From JBJHDF01 sp050486405 (GTDB lineage Bacteria; Pseudomonadota; Gammaproteobacteria; Pseudomonadales; Cellvibrionaceae): a stretch of 64,000 nucleotides of DNA. Shown here piece after piece: positions 36,785 to 45,943 of the stretch. The notes beneath the pieces were generated by a model. That model saw only the letters and a list, made by a program, of their open reading frames with translations, did no database searches and was not told where the DNA came from. The translations under genes were made by a program, and so were the position numbers. The stretch covers positions 1 to 64,000 of the forward strand of contig JBJHDF010000011.1 in NCBI GenBank assembly GCA_050486405.1, written 5' to 3'. Within the stretch, counting starts at the first letter, position 1. Each line of letters opens with the position of its first letter.

Positions 36785-37000
36785 TCAGGCGGTGAAAACC
36801 AGTACCAGAGAGATACCCACGCCGATAATCGGAATGGCTTCTACCAGACCGGCGATAATAAAGAACTTGGTTTGCAGGCTCGGAGCCAGTTCCGGTTGAC
36901 GGGCACTGGTTTCCAGCAGCTTGCTGCCCAGGTTGGACATACCGAGTGAGGCGCCCAGAGCGGCGGCAGCCAGAATGATTGCAACGGCGATGTAGATCAT
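36785..37000 (-). CDS. atpE: ATP synthase Fo c subunit
   Basis: 71 residues, two membrane helices around the ARQP loop. The ion-binding carboxylate is Glu54 (GLVEAIP) where E. coli and most gammaproteobacteria have Asp61. The Gln of sodium-type c subunits is replaced by Met, so proton use is still expected. The ring rotates within AtpB. Confidence 0.95.
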   Translation of the reverse strand: MIYIAVAIILAAAALGASLGMSNLGSKLLETSARQPELAPSLQTKFFIIAGLVEAIPIIGVGISLVLVFTA

Positions 37001-37091
37001 TGTTTTCTCCTAGACTAACGTCAGTTCAAGTTAAAGTGGTGTAAGTTTTTTGCAAATCGTTTTACGGCGGGGCATGGCCCCGCCGTACAAA

Positions 37092-37976
37092 TCAGTGGTC
37101 CTCATGCGCCATGGCCAGATAGACGATGGTCAGAACCATAAAGATGAATGCCTGCAGTACGATGACCAGAATATGGAAGATGGCCCAGGCCACCTGCAGC
37201 CCGGCCGCCAGTGGCAGGAACAGCAAACCGGCACCAAAGAGCGCGGCAATCAACAGGAAAATCACTTCACCGGCAAACATGTTGCCAAACAAACGCAGGC
37301 CGAGGCTGATCGGCTTGGACAGCAGGCCCACAACTTCCAGAATCAGATTGACCGGAATCAGCAGCCAGGTATTGAAGGGCGTAAAGGACAGCTCCTTGAG
37401 AAAACCCCAACCTTTGACTTTGATGGAGAAGCCGATCACCAGCAGCAGCACGAAGGCGGCCATACCCAGAGTGATATTCGGGTCGGTGGTGGCAGCGATT
37501 TTCTGGTATTCCACGCCACCCCAACGTTCCAGAGGGTAGGGAATCAAATCCACCGGCACCAGCTTCATCAGGTTCATCATAAACACCCAGATAAAGACGG
37601 TCAGAGCGATGGGCGCGATGGGCAACATGCGGCCGTGGAAGACTTCCCTGGTGGTGTTGGCAACAAACTCCACCACCATTTCCACAAAACCCTGGAAGCG
37701 GCCCGGGGTTTCCACCGAAGCTTTCTTGGCCGCCCGGTAGAAAAGGAACATCACCAGAATACCCAGGCCGAAGGACCACATCAGGCTGTCGACGTGAAAG
37801 GCCATAAAGCCCATGGCCTCGGCCTCGGCCGCGCAACCGGCAAAAGTCCACTGGGTGGTTTCGGCAATGCCACCGCCGTAACAGCGTTCAGCCCCTTCCG
37901 GCAGCCGCCCGTAGGTGAGATTGACCAGGTGGTGGGAGATATACTCGCCGGCGTCTGCGTATTGACCTGCTGCCAT
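37092..37976 (-). CDS. atpB: ATP synthase Fo a subunit
   Basis: 294 residues with at least five membrane helices. The essential Arg region reads SLGLRLFGNMFAGEV, and the C-terminal helices end in LQAFIFMVLTIVYLAMAHEDH. It forms the proton half-channels against the c ring. A periplasmic N-terminal insert with two Cys (about 36-50) is present. Confidence 0.97.
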   Translation of the reverse strand: MAAGQYADAGEYISHHLVNLTYGRLPEGAERCYGGGIAETTQWTFAGCAAEAEAMGFMAFHVDSLMWSFGLGILVMFLFYRAAKKASVETPGRFQGFVEMVVEFVANTTREVFHGRMLPIAPIALTVFIWVFMMNLMKLVPVDLIPYPLERWGGVEYQKIAATTDPNITLGMAAFVLLLVIGFSIKVKGWGFLKELSFTPFNTWLLIPVNLILEVVGLLSKPISLGLRLFGNMFAGEVIFLLIAALFGAGLLFLPLAAGLQVAWAIFHILVIVLQAFIFMVLTIVYLAMAHEDH

Positions 37977-38018
37977 GAATCCAAACTGCCCTATAAGCCG
38001 AGTGTTAGCTGTGGTGTA

Positions 38019-38423
38019 TCAGCGCGCTTGTGTAACAAAGATCGGTGCCACCAGCGCTGCCAGAGTATTCAAGGCAAAGACGGTAATGACCGTGGCCGGC
38101 ACCGACAGGTCCGGCTGACCGCGCCAGAGCGCCACCAGCCCGACCAGAATAATGGTCCATTTGCCCATGAGTCCCGCCGTGGCGCCAGCCAGATAGCGGC
38201 CGCTGCCCGGATCGCCGTAGGCGCGCAGACTGCTCCAGATCCAGTAGCCCTGGGCCAATATGGCCAGCGCGCCGGCCCAGAGAATACTGGGCGCAAGCTC
38301 GGGCCAGAGCAGCGCAGACAGAGCCACTGCGAGTATCCAGGCCAGGCATTGAATCAGGCTCAAACGCCAAAAAGCGGGACGGGGGACAGAACGAGCTGGG
38401 GAGGATCGGAATAACCCAGTCAC
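38019..38423 (-). CDS. atpI: ATP synthase assembly factor, subunit I
   Basis: 134 residues with four predicted membrane helices. It opens the ATP synthase operon, as atpI usually does, and resembles gammaproteobacterial AtpI, a helper in c-ring assembly and Mg handling. Divergent at sequence level, so placement carries much of the call. Confidence 0.85.
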   Translation of the reverse strand: MTGLFRSSPARSVPRPAFWRLSLIQCLAWILAVALSALLWPELAPSILWAGALAILAQGYWIWSSLRAYGDPGSGRYLAGATAGLMGKWTIILVGLVALWRGQPDLSVPATVITVFALNTLAALVAPIFVTQAR

Positions 38424-38572
38424 GGATTTCGCCCCCCGTTTAAGCCTCTTGGTACCCCTTTGTCAAAGGCCGCCGCATTATAGGGGGATTGCCACCGGGC
38501 TTCAACCAAAAGCGGCAATATTGCCGCTTTTCGGCACCAAAGACGTGCGTAATAGGCGTTGTGGGTTCAGGA

Positions 38573-39466
38573 CTACTTGATATGGGCGAGAATACCGTCC
38601 AATTCGTCCAGGGAGTTGTAAGTAATCACCAACCGGCCCTTGCCCTTGTCGCCGTGCTGGATGGTCACACCGGCGCCCAGGGTTTCCGAGAGCTGCTCTT
38701 CCAGCTTGCGGATGTCGGCGGAGGGCTTGGCGGGTACGCTGACCTTGTTGGCGGCCTGCTGCTGACGGCGTACCAGAGCCTCGGTCTGGCGCACCGAAAG
38801 CCCCCTGGCCACCACCTGGCGGGCCAGATCCCGCTGCTGGTCCGGCTCCAGAGTCAGCAGGGCACGAGCGTGGCCCATCTCCAGGTCGCCGTGTTCCAAC
38901 AGGGTCCGCACATCCTCGGTAAGGGAGATAAGACGCAGCAGGTTGGTGACTGTGGTGCGGGACTTGCCCACAGCCTGGGCCACTTCCTGATGGGTCAACT
39001 CGAACTCGTCCTGCAGCCGTTTCAGGGCCATGGCTTCTTCGATGGGGTTGAGGTCTTCGCGCTGGATGTTCTCGATCAGCGCCATGGCGATGGCCGCTTC
39101 GTCCGGCACATCGCGGATCACGGCGGGGATCTTTTCCAGCCCGGCCAGTTGTGTCGCCCGCCAGCGACGCTCACCGGCAATGATTTCGTAGCGGTCGTCG
39201 CCGATGGGGCGGATAACGATGGGCTGCATGACGCCCTGAGCGCGGATGGAGTCGGCCAGTTCCTCCAGGGCGTCCTGGTGCATGTCGCGGCGGGGCTGGT
39301 ATTTGCCGCGCTGGATAAACTCCACCGGTATCTCCGCCAGGGTACCGTCCCTCGAACCGGCGGTTGCCTCGGCACCGGGAGAGGATTCCAGCGGTTCCGC
39401 CGGGCCCAGCCCGGCGCCCAGCAGTGCATCCAACCCCTTACCCAGTCCTTTTCGTTTTGCCGCCAT
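38573..39466 (-). CDS. parB: Chromosome partitioning protein ParB
   Basis: 297 residues. N-terminal basic segment (KRKGLGKGLDALLG), the CTP-binding ParB/Srx motif GERRWRATQLAG, the helix-turn-helix (THQEVAQAVGKSRTTVTNLL) and a C-terminal dimerisation domain. It loads on parS and spreads as a CTP-dependent clamp. Its likely sites are the two palindromes in recF. It follows parA with about 30 bases between. Confidence 0.97.
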   Translation of the reverse strand: MAAKRKGLGKGLDALLGAGLGPAEPLESSPGAEATAGSRDGTLAEIPVEFIQRGKYQPRRDMHQDALEELADSIRAQGVMQPIVIRPIGDDRYEIIAGERRWRATQLAGLEKIPAVIRDVPDEAAIAMALIENIQREDLNPIEEAMALKRLQDEFELTHQEVAQAVGKSRTTVTNLLRLISLTEDVRTLLEHGDLEMGHARALLTLEPDQQRDLARQVVARGLSVRQTEALVRRQQQAANKVSVPAKPSADIRKLEEQLSETLGAGVTIQHGDKGKGRLVITYNSLDELDGILAHIK

Positions 39467-39495
39467 GAAGGTTACCTGTGGTGTTCGTCAATCGT

Positions 39496-40302
39496 TCAGG
39501 AGTGGTCCGGCCGGCTCTGCCAGCCGGCCAGTTCGTTGCGCCGGATCACCTCGCCGGCCAGTGCCAGATAGGCCACGGCGCCCTTGGACTGGCGATCGTA
39601 GGCCAGTACCGGCTGACCGTAGCTGGGCGCCTCGGCCAGCCGCACATTGCGCGGGATGCAGGTGCGGTAGAGGCGGTCGCCAAAGTATTCGGACAGTTGC
39701 GCCGACACGTCGTTTGTCAGGCTGTTGCGCGGGTCGTACATGGTGCGCAGCAGACCTTCGATGCGCAGCTTGGGGTTGAGCCGCTGCTGGATCTGGTTGA
39801 TGGTGCCCACCAGGGCCGACAGCCCTTCCAGCGCGTAGTATTCGCACTGCATGGGAATCACCACGCCGTCGCAGGCCACCAGGGCGTTGACGGTGAGCAT
39901 GTTCAGGGACGGCGGGCAGTCGATGACGATGTAGTCGAAGTCGCCGCGCAGGGGCTCCAGGGCCTGATGCAGCCGCCGCTCCTTGTTAGCCATCTGCAGA
40001 ATTTCCACCTCCGCCGCCGTCAGGTCGCCGTTGGCGGGCAGCACCTGGTAGCCGCCGGACTCCGAGCGCACCAGACAGTCTCGAACCGGTGCGGCGCCGG
40101 TGAGCACATCGTACACCGACTGCTCCACCTCGCTCTTGTCGATGCCGCTGCCCATGGTGGCATTGCCCTGGGGGTCCAGATCCACCAGCAGTACCCGCTT
40201 CTTGGTGGCCACCAGGGACGCGGCCAGATTGACGCAGGTGGTGGTTTTTCCCACTCCGCCTTTCTGGTTGGTGACTGCGTAGATTCTGGTCAACGTTTCC
40301 AC
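39496..40302 (-). CDS. parA: Chromosome partitioning ATPase ParA
   Basis: 268 residues. The deviant Walker A is at residues 14-21 (KGGVGKTT), the Walker A' and B segments are LLVDLDPQGNATMG and YIVIDCPPSLNML. It lacks an N-terminal helix-turn-helix, so it is the small chromosomal ParA type. It moves origin-bound ParB complexes. Operon with rsmG/mnmG upstream and parB downstream. Confidence 0.97.
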   Translation of the reverse strand: METLTRIYAVTNQKGGVGKTTTCVNLAASLVATKKRVLLVDLDPQGNATMGSGIDKSEVEQSVYDVLTGAAPVRDCLVRSESGGYQVLPANGDLTAAEVEILQMANKERRLHQALEPLRGDFDYIVIDCPPSLNMLTVNALVACDGVVIPMQCEYYALEGLSALVGTINQIQQRLNPKLRIEGLLRTMYDPRNSLTNDVSAQLSEYFGDRLYRTCIPRNVRLAEAPSYGQPVLAYDRQSKGAVAYLALAGEVIRRNELAGWQSRPDHS

Positions 40303-40367
40303 TCTGATGTTGATGGGCTGGTTATTGTGTGGCAGTTGCCGCGCGGGAACAAGTGCCGTCCACGCAT

Positions 40368-41024
40368 TTATCGGGGACGGAACACCAGCAGGCAGCGCTC
40401 GCCGTCGGTATCGGGCACCTGCAGTTGCCGGTGTTCCAGCAGCTCGACATCATCCCCCAGGGCTGCCAGTTCCTGCTCCGGATAGACGCCTTTCATGGCC
40501 AGAAACAGGCCGTTCTCCGTCAGCAGATGCCGGCACAGGCGGGTCATATCCTGCAGGCTGGCAAAGGCGCGGCTGATTACCAGATCGAAGCGCTCCGGCG
40601 GCGTCCAGTCCTCCACCCGGCGGTGCTCGACCGTGACATTGTTCAGCGCCAGTGTGGTCACGCAGTGAAACAGAAAACGGGTTTTCTTGCCGTTACTGTC
40701 CAGCAGAGTGAATTGCCGCTCGGGGAACAACACCGCCAGCACCAGGCCCGGCAGGCCGCCACCGCTGCCCACGTCGATAATGCGTGCCGCCGGGCAGTCA
40801 CGCAGCCAGGGCACCACACTGAGACTGTCCAGCAGATGACGGGGCAGCATTTGGGCCGGATCGCGCACGGCCGAGAGGTTGTAGGCGCGGTTCCAGCGGG
40901 CAAATTCCGCCAGGTACTGCAGCAAGGTGTCGGATTGGGCATCACTGAGCGCTACGCCCAACTGTCGGGCGCCGGCAATGAGAGCTGGGCGAAGAGAATC
41001 CACGGTCGCTCGTTTCGTCAGCAA
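40368..41024 (-). CDS. rsmG: 16S rRNA (guanine-527-N7)-methyltransferase
   Basis: 218 residues with the SAM-binding loop IIDVGSGGGLPGLVLAV and the NLSAVRDPAQMLPRHLLDSL block typical of RsmG/GidB. The TTG start at 41024 overlaps the mnmG stop; a GTG at 41003 is an alternative. Coupled to mnmG as usual. Confidence 0.95.
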   Translation of the reverse strand: MLTKRATVDSLRPALIAGARQLGVALSDAQSDTLLQYLAEFARWNRAYNLSAVRDPAQMLPRHLLDSLSVVPWLRDCPAARIIDVGSGGGLPGLVLAVLFPERQFTLLDSNGKKTRFLFHCVTTLALNNVTVEHRRVEDWTPPERFDLVISRAFASLQDMTRLCRHLLTENGLFLAMKGVYPEQELAALGDDVELLEHRQLQVPDTDGERCLLVFRPR

Positions 41025-42949
41025 GCCTGAGCCTTGTCCTCATCGGCAAGCAGGGAATCCTTGCCGGACAGACCCTTGCGCAACAGACCGCGTTTTTTCA
41101 GGGTAATCAGCAACAGCGACACCGCCGCCGGTGTGACTCCCGGCACCCGGGAGGCGCGACCCAGGGTTTCCGGGCGGCTGTCTGCCAGTTTCTGTTTCAC
41201 CTCATTGGACAGTCCTTCCACCGCCGCAAAATCAAAATCGGCAGGCAGCGGTGTGTCCTCGTAGGCCCGCAGCCGCGCGATATCCTCCTGCTGGCGATCG
41301 ATATAGCCGGCGTATTTGGCGTCGATCTCGATCTGCAGCGCCGCTGGCTCATGGGCGATGGGTTCGCCCTTGAGCGACGCCACCCGAACGTAGTCCAGCT
41401 GCGGCCGCTTGAGCAGATCGAACAGGCTGTACTCCCGGGTCAGTTTCACTCCGGTGGCCGCTTCCACCTGCGCCGCTTCCGGCGAGCCGGCCTGGATCCA
41501 GGTGCTCTGCAGCCGCGCCTTTTCGCGTTCCATGGCCTCGCGTTTTTCGCAGAACAACTGCCATTGTTCGTCGCCCACCAGACCCAGCTCGCGGCCCTTT
41601 TCCGTCAGGCGCAGATCGGCGTTGTCCTCGCGCAACAGCAGCCGGTACTCCGCGCGGCTGGTAAACATGCGGTAAGGCTCGCGGGTGCCCATGGTAATCA
41701 GATCGTCCACCAGTACACCGGTGTAGGCCTCGTCCCGGCGCGGGCACCAGGGCTCCCGCTCCCGCACCTGCAGGGCGGCGTTGAGTCCCGCCAGTAAACC
41801 CTGAGCGCCAGCCTCTTCATAGCCGGTGGTGCCGTTTATCTGGCCGGCAAAGTAGAGACCGCCGATACAGCGGGTCTCAAGGCTGTACTTCAAATCCTGG
41901 GGATTGAAAAAATCGTACTCGATGGCGTAGCCGGGCCGGGTGATATGGGCGTTTTCAAAACCGGCAATGGAGCGCACCAGTTCCAGCTGCACATCGAAGG
42001 GCAGGCTGGTGGAAATGCCGTTGGGGTACAACTCGTGGGTGGTCAACCCCTCCGGCTCGATAAACACCTGGTGCGATGACTTGTCGGCAAAGCGGTGAAT
42101 CTTGTCCTCGATGGACGGGCAGTAGCGCGGGCCTATGCCCTCAATCACCCCGGAATACATGGGCGAACGATCGAGCCCGCCGCGGATGATCTCGTGGGTG
42201 CGCTCGTTGGTATGGGTGATCCAGCAGCAGGTCTGACGCGGCTGCAGGTCGCGGCTGCCACGCACAGACATCACCGGTCGCGGCTCGTCGCCCCACTGGG
42301 GCTGCAGACCCTCGAAATTGACGCTGCGCGCATCGATGCGCGGCGGCGTGCCGGTTTTCAGCCGATCCACCCGCAGGGGCAGCTCCCGCAGCCGTTGGGC
42401 CAGGGCGATGGCCGGCGGATCGCCGGCGCGGCCACCACTGTGATTCTCCAGGCCGATATGAATCAGTCCGCCCAGGAAGGTGCCGGTGGTCAACACCACC
42501 GCCGGCGCCATAAATTTCAGGCCCATCTGGGTCACCACTCCAGTGACCCGTTCACCTGCCAGAATCAGGTCGTCTACCGCCTGCTGGAAGATCCACAGGT
42601 TGGGCTGGTTCTCCAGGGTCTCGCGCACCGCCGCCTTGTACAGCACCCGGTCCGCCTGGGCACGGGTGGCCCGCACCGCCGGCCCCTTGCGCGAATTGAG
42701 CACCCGGAACTGGATGCCGCCGCGATCCGTGGCCAGGGCCATGGCGCCGCCCAGGGCATCGATCTCCTTCACCAGGTGGCTCTTGCCGATGCCGCCGATG
42801 GCCGGGTTGCAGGACATCTGCCCCAGGGTTTCGATATTGTGCGTCAACAGCAGGGTGCGGCAGCCCATGCGGGCCGCCGCCAGGCAGGCCTCGGTACCGG
42901 CGTGGCCGCCACCGATCACGATCACATCGAAACGCTCGGGAAAGTTCAT
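41018..42949 (-). CDS. mnmG: tRNA U34 carboxymethylaminomethyl synthase, FAD subunit
   Basis: 643 residues from the ATG at 42949 (MNFPERFDVIVIGGGHAGTE). FAD-binding GxGxxG is near residues 13-18, and the GidA signatures GPRYCPSIEDKI and GQINGTTGYEEAGAQG are present. With MnmE it modifies wobble uridines. The upstream extension to 43042 reads into the AT-rich origin-like region and is not used. Confidence 0.97.
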   Translation of the reverse strand: MNFPERFDVIVIGGGHAGTEACLAAARMGCRTLLLTHNIETLGQMSCNPAIGGIGKSHLVKEIDALGGAMALATDRGGIQFRVLNSRKGPAVRATRAQADRVLYKAAVRETLENQPNLWIFQQAVDDLILAGERVTGVVTQMGLKFMAPAVVLTTGTFLGGLIHIGLENHSGGRAGDPPAIALAQRLRELPLRVDRLKTGTPPRIDARSVNFEGLQPQWGDEPRPVMSVRGSRDLQPRQTCCWITHTNERTHEIIRGGLDRSPMYSGVIEGIGPRYCPSIEDKIHRFADKSSHQVFIEPEGLTTHELYPNGISTSLPFDVQLELVRSIAGFENAHITRPGYAIEYDFFNPQDLKYSLETRCIGGLYFAGQINGTTGYEEAGAQGLLAGLNAALQVREREPWCPRRDEAYTGVLVDDLITMGTREPYRMFTSRAEYRLLLREDNADLRLTEKGRELGLVGDEQWQLFCEKREAMEREKARLQSTWIQAGSPEAAQVEAATGVKLTREYSLFDLLKRPQLDYVRVASLKGEPIAHEPAALQIEIDAKYAGYIDRQQEDIARLRAYEDTPLPADFDFAAVEGLSNEVKQKLADSRPETLGRASRVPGVTPAAVSLLLITLKKRGLLRKGLSGKDSLLADEDKAQAC

Positions 42950-43034
42950 ACTGCCGGGCCTCGCAACCCGCTGGATTCTGCAAAGGGCGGCCATTATAGG
43001 GCCTGAACGGCAAATTGTACAAAAGCTGTGCAAT

Positions 43035-43440
43035 TCATCCACAGCCGCAACAGCAAGGAAAAAATCAGTTAATAAATAAAATATAAGTAAATAGGTAAAA
43101 GATTAATGATGTAGTTATATATGAGGTGGTGGTTTTCTGTGGATAGTTCGGTTTTTATTATTAAATTCAATGGGATACGCCAGGCATAAGTGTTGGTAAA
43201 AGCTACCGGCAACCCCTCGGCAAGCTGCCTTTAAGCTGGTGACAGAAAGCCCGCTTATGCACAGTGAAGGGAAAAGCCCATTTATCCCCAATTTTGTCCC
43301 CTGGAATCGAAGGGTGTCTTCAACAGAGTTATGGTCAGAAAATATTTTTTATGGGTAAATCAATCGGTTGGGGGATAAAGTTGTGGGTAATTGTGGATAG
43401 TTTTTATAACTAAATGATAAATAACGATTTTTTATGGTAA
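43035..43440. other. AT-rich region with DnaA-box-like 9-mers (origin-like, mnmG side)
   Basis: No gene. DnaA-box-like sequences, each one mismatch from TTATCCACA, lie at 43035-43043, 43138-43146 (reverse), 43255-43263 (TTATGCACA), 43282-43290 (TTATCCCCA), 43382-43390 (reverse) and 43392-43400 (reverse). AT-rich tracts at 43062-43120 and 43400-43440 could unwind. It corresponds to the gidA-side location of oriC in E. coli. Whether it is active is unknown. Confidence 0.6.
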
Positions 43441-43472
43441 TAAAATCGCTAACAGGTTCGAGATTCAGACCA

Positions 43473-43892
43473 TCAGTCTCTCGGTACTGTCACGGCCCTG
43501 CCCTCAACCCCCGCGTAAAACACGATGATTTCCGCTTCCGTGTCGCCGGGATTGCTGCCGTAGTGCCACTTGTCCACCAATTCCACTATGGCGTCACCGG
43601 CCTGCAGATCCAGGGTCTGGTCTCCGGCGATCACCCGCAACTGCCCGCGCAGCAGCACACCGGCGTTGATGACAGGGTGCAGGTGCTCCGGCAGGCGAGC
43701 GCCCGGCGGAATGGTAATACGAAGGATGGTTACCTCCGGTTGGCCTTCGGGGTAAACCGGCAGCGGTGTGCCGTCCCAACTGGTTTGGGTGCGTACCAGG
43801 GTTTGCACGCTGGGGGCGTCTGCCAGGGAGACGGGAGAAATCAGCACCAGGATGGCCAGGGCGAAGTAAGTGACGTTGTTTCGAAACTTCAT
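43473..43892 (-). CDS. Secreted cupin-domain protein
   Basis: 139 residues. A signal peptide (about 1-25, cut after SLA-DAP) precedes one small cupin barrel with the metal-ligand pattern PEHLHPVINAGVLLRG and a later His in VDKWHYGSN. Function is unknown; members bind small ligands or metals. Its ATG overlaps the stop of the methyltransferase gene upstream, so the pair is coupled. Confidence 0.82.
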   Translation of the reverse strand: MKFRNNVTYFALAILVLISPVSLADAPSVQTLVRTQTSWDGTPLPVYPEGQPEVTILRITIPPGARLPEHLHPVINAGVLLRGQLRVIAGDQTLDLQAGDAIVELVDKWHYGSNPGDTEAEIIVFYAGVEGRAVTVPRD

Positions 43893-44938
43893 GGTGCGGT
43901 TTCCTCCTGTCGCACGGCCTGTTGGGGGTTCAGGCCGCGGGCATAATAGGGTGAAGAGGAAGGGTTGGATGGCAACGCCATTACGGCCACCAGATGGGTG
44001 GGAGAGAGTGTGCCATCGGCAAATCCCTGTTCATCCATCGCGTGCAGGCGATCGATAAACGCGCGATCTTCTTCATTGTCGGGGTCCAGGTTATGACCGA
44101 AGGCCCGGTCGACAAACACGTCTACCAGATTACCGAAAGCGATAAACGCATGGAAGGAAAAGCGTTCGATCAACAGCGGCAAAATATCCTGCGAACGGAT
44201 ACCCTCGAAGCAGTGTTTCGAATAGTCCCGATTGATAAATTTTCTTTCGTTTTTTTGGCGCTGATGATTGTAGCGATAGTGTTCCGGTATTTTTTGCCAT
44301 TCCCTCTCAATGATAGCCAAAGCTTCAGGCCAGCGTTGATGGCCGTTTCTCCCTATCATATCCGAGGTGACGAATAGTCCTTTCGGTGTGAGTGCGGAAC
44401 CGACAGCGTCGAACAGTTCTTCCAGGTTCTGCACATGATGCAGGCACTGGTTCGCCAGTACCGCGTGATATTTTCCCCGGGGAATCCAGTGATTGAAGTC
44501 GGCACACACAAACGTCAGGTGATTCTGCACGCCTTCAGCTTCGGCCAGTTCGCGACCGCGACCGATCATACGACGGTTGATATCCAGGCATTCAAGGGTG
44601 AAATTTTTCAGCCCCTTTTCTTTAAGCATTTTTGCCACAGTGACTTCGGTATCGCCATTGCCGGAACCGATACTGATAAAACGCGGTGTCTCATTTTCAG
44701 CACAGGTTTTTGCGGCTTCCAGCAGGTAGCGGCAAAAGAGATCTTCCGGATGCGTAGTCCCGATCTCTTCAAACCAGGGACGCACATAGCGGTTGGACCA
44801 GTAGTGAAAAATGGGCGGCAGCGCGTGCACGTTTACCGTCTTGCCAAACAGCATCCGCTCCCGGGTGAGACGATAGGCGTAGGTCAGTTGCCGGATACCG
44901 GGGATGGTGAGCAAAAAGGTTTTTATGGTGAGCAACAA
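43889..44938 (-). CDS. Class I SAM-dependent methyltransferase
   Basis: 349 residues. Motif I is FISIGSGNGDTEV, followed by LECLDINRRMI, and post-motif II ANQCLHHVQNLEELFDAV suggests a small-molecule methyltransferase. The N- and C-terminal extensions are not recognised; the substrate is unknown. Located between mnmG and mnmE with the cupin, in an accessory pocket. Confidence 0.82.
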   Translation of the reverse strand: MLLTIKTFLLTIPGIRQLTYAYRLTRERMLFGKTVNVHALPPIFHYWSNRYVRPWFEEIGTTHPEDLFCRYLLEAAKTCAENETPRFISIGSGNGDTEVTVAKMLKEKGLKNFTLECLDINRRMIGRGRELAEAEGVQNHLTFVCADFNHWIPRGKYHAVLANQCLHHVQNLEELFDAVGSALTPKGLFVTSDMIGRNGHQRWPEALAIIEREWQKIPEHYRYNHQRQKNERKFINRDYSKHCFEGIRSQDILPLLIERFSFHAFIAFGNLVDVFVDRAFGHNLDPDNEEDRAFIDRLHAMDEQGFADGTLSPTHLVAVMALPSNPSSSPYYARGLNPQQAVRQEETAP

Positions 44939-44941
44939 GGA

Positions 44942-45268
44942 TTAATTACCAATGGTTTGCAAAACCACATATTTGCGGATGATTTCCTGGCGGAAGCTGT
45001 CCGGGATACTCGCCCAGTCCACCACATCAACATGGATCGGCAGGTTGCTTTCCACAAAGGCTCGCCGCAAACCGGGTAACTGGGTGCAGGGCTGCTGGAG
45101 GTCCGCCGGATTGCGCACCACCAGATCCAGGTCGCTGGCATCAAAGGCACCGCCGCTGACACGGCTGCCGTAAGCCCAGACTTCGTGGTCTGGTACCTGC
45201 TGGTGCAGCAGGGCAAGTACTCCGTCCAGGTGACGATCGGTGAGATGAAGTGGGGCAGCCGAAGTCAT
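44942..45268 (-). CDS. MNT-type minimal nucleotidyltransferase
   Basis: 108 residues. The signature GSRVSGGAFDASDLDLVV fits GSx10DxD of the polymerase-beta-like MNT family. In HEPN/MNT pairs this protein adds AMP to, or otherwise neutralises, the HEPN RNase. It overlaps the end of the HEPN gene by four bases. Confidence 0.85.
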   Translation of the reverse strand: MTSAAPLHLTDRHLDGVLALLHQQVPDHEVWAYGSRVSGGAFDASDLDLVVRNPADLQQPCTQLPGLRRAFVESNLPIHVDVVDWASIPDSFRQEIIRKYVVLQTIGN

Positions 45269-45708
45269 GTGCTGTCTCCAGAATCCTGATCATCTGGGCG
45301 CAGACGCGATTCAAGGGCGCGGGCATCGCGGATGAAATCGGGCATCAGGGCCAGGGTCTCCCGGGTAAACCCCTCCCCGTAATCGTGGGCGGTGTCGTTG
45401 CGGTTGTCCCGGTAGCTGAACCAGCGTTCGACCTCTTCCAGGGTCAGCAGATCGTGCCGGGCGGCCAGACGTAACAATTCTCTGACTGGTGTGGCTTCAA
45501 GCTTGCGGCCACCGTGGCCGAAATCCTTGAGGCGGCGTTTTATCAGCTTGAAGCAGACTTCCTGGGTAAGTTCGAATCCCTTGACGATAGCCATGCGAAA
45601 GACTTCCTGGTCAGTGGCCTGTTCCTCGCCGGCGGCGCGCCGATAGAGAGCCACGGCCGCTTCCAGGGCGCGGAGCGTATTGCGCAGGTGGTCCGTATTC
45701 AAGTTCAT
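45265..45708 (-). CDS. HEPN-domain protein (HI0074-like nucleotidyltransferase partner)
   Basis: 147 residues, all-helical. It resembles the HI0074 nucleotidyltransferase substrate-binding family. An Rx4H sequence (RNDTAH within YRDNRNDTAHDY) matches the RNase motif of HEPN toxins. With the downstream MNT gene it forms a candidate type VII toxin-antitoxin pair, although HI0074/HI0073 pairs have also been annotated simply as nucleotidyltransferases. Confidence 0.82.
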   Translation of the reverse strand: MNLNTDHLRNTLRALEAAVALYRRAAGEEQATDQEVFRMAIVKGFELTQEVCFKLIKRRLKDFGHGGRKLEATPVRELLRLAARHDLLTLEEVERWFSYRDNRNDTAHDYGEGFTRETLALMPDFIRDARALESRLRPDDQDSGDST

Positions 45709-45943
45709 AGGCTCTATTCTGGCAGATGCTCCCTCTATAGGGTACCCCTCGCTTCGGCCTTCTTTCCGAGGAGGGAGTTATCCAATATTTTCGGATAACT
45801 TAGCTCACCAGTAATTCATTGTCAGTTCTTATTTTCAGGCTTGCGACGGAGATTCATATGGTCGGACGTGAAGATTGATTTTGTGCTATAGGACCTCCCA
45901 AGGATCATAGATTTCAATGATGGCGAGGCGAAGGATTGAGGCA

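Noticed and set aside
36785..37000. Sodium-driven ATP synthase
   Set aside because: The Glu carboxylate is suggestive, but the Gln in helix 1 and the Ser/Thr after Glu found in sodium-type c subunits are absent.
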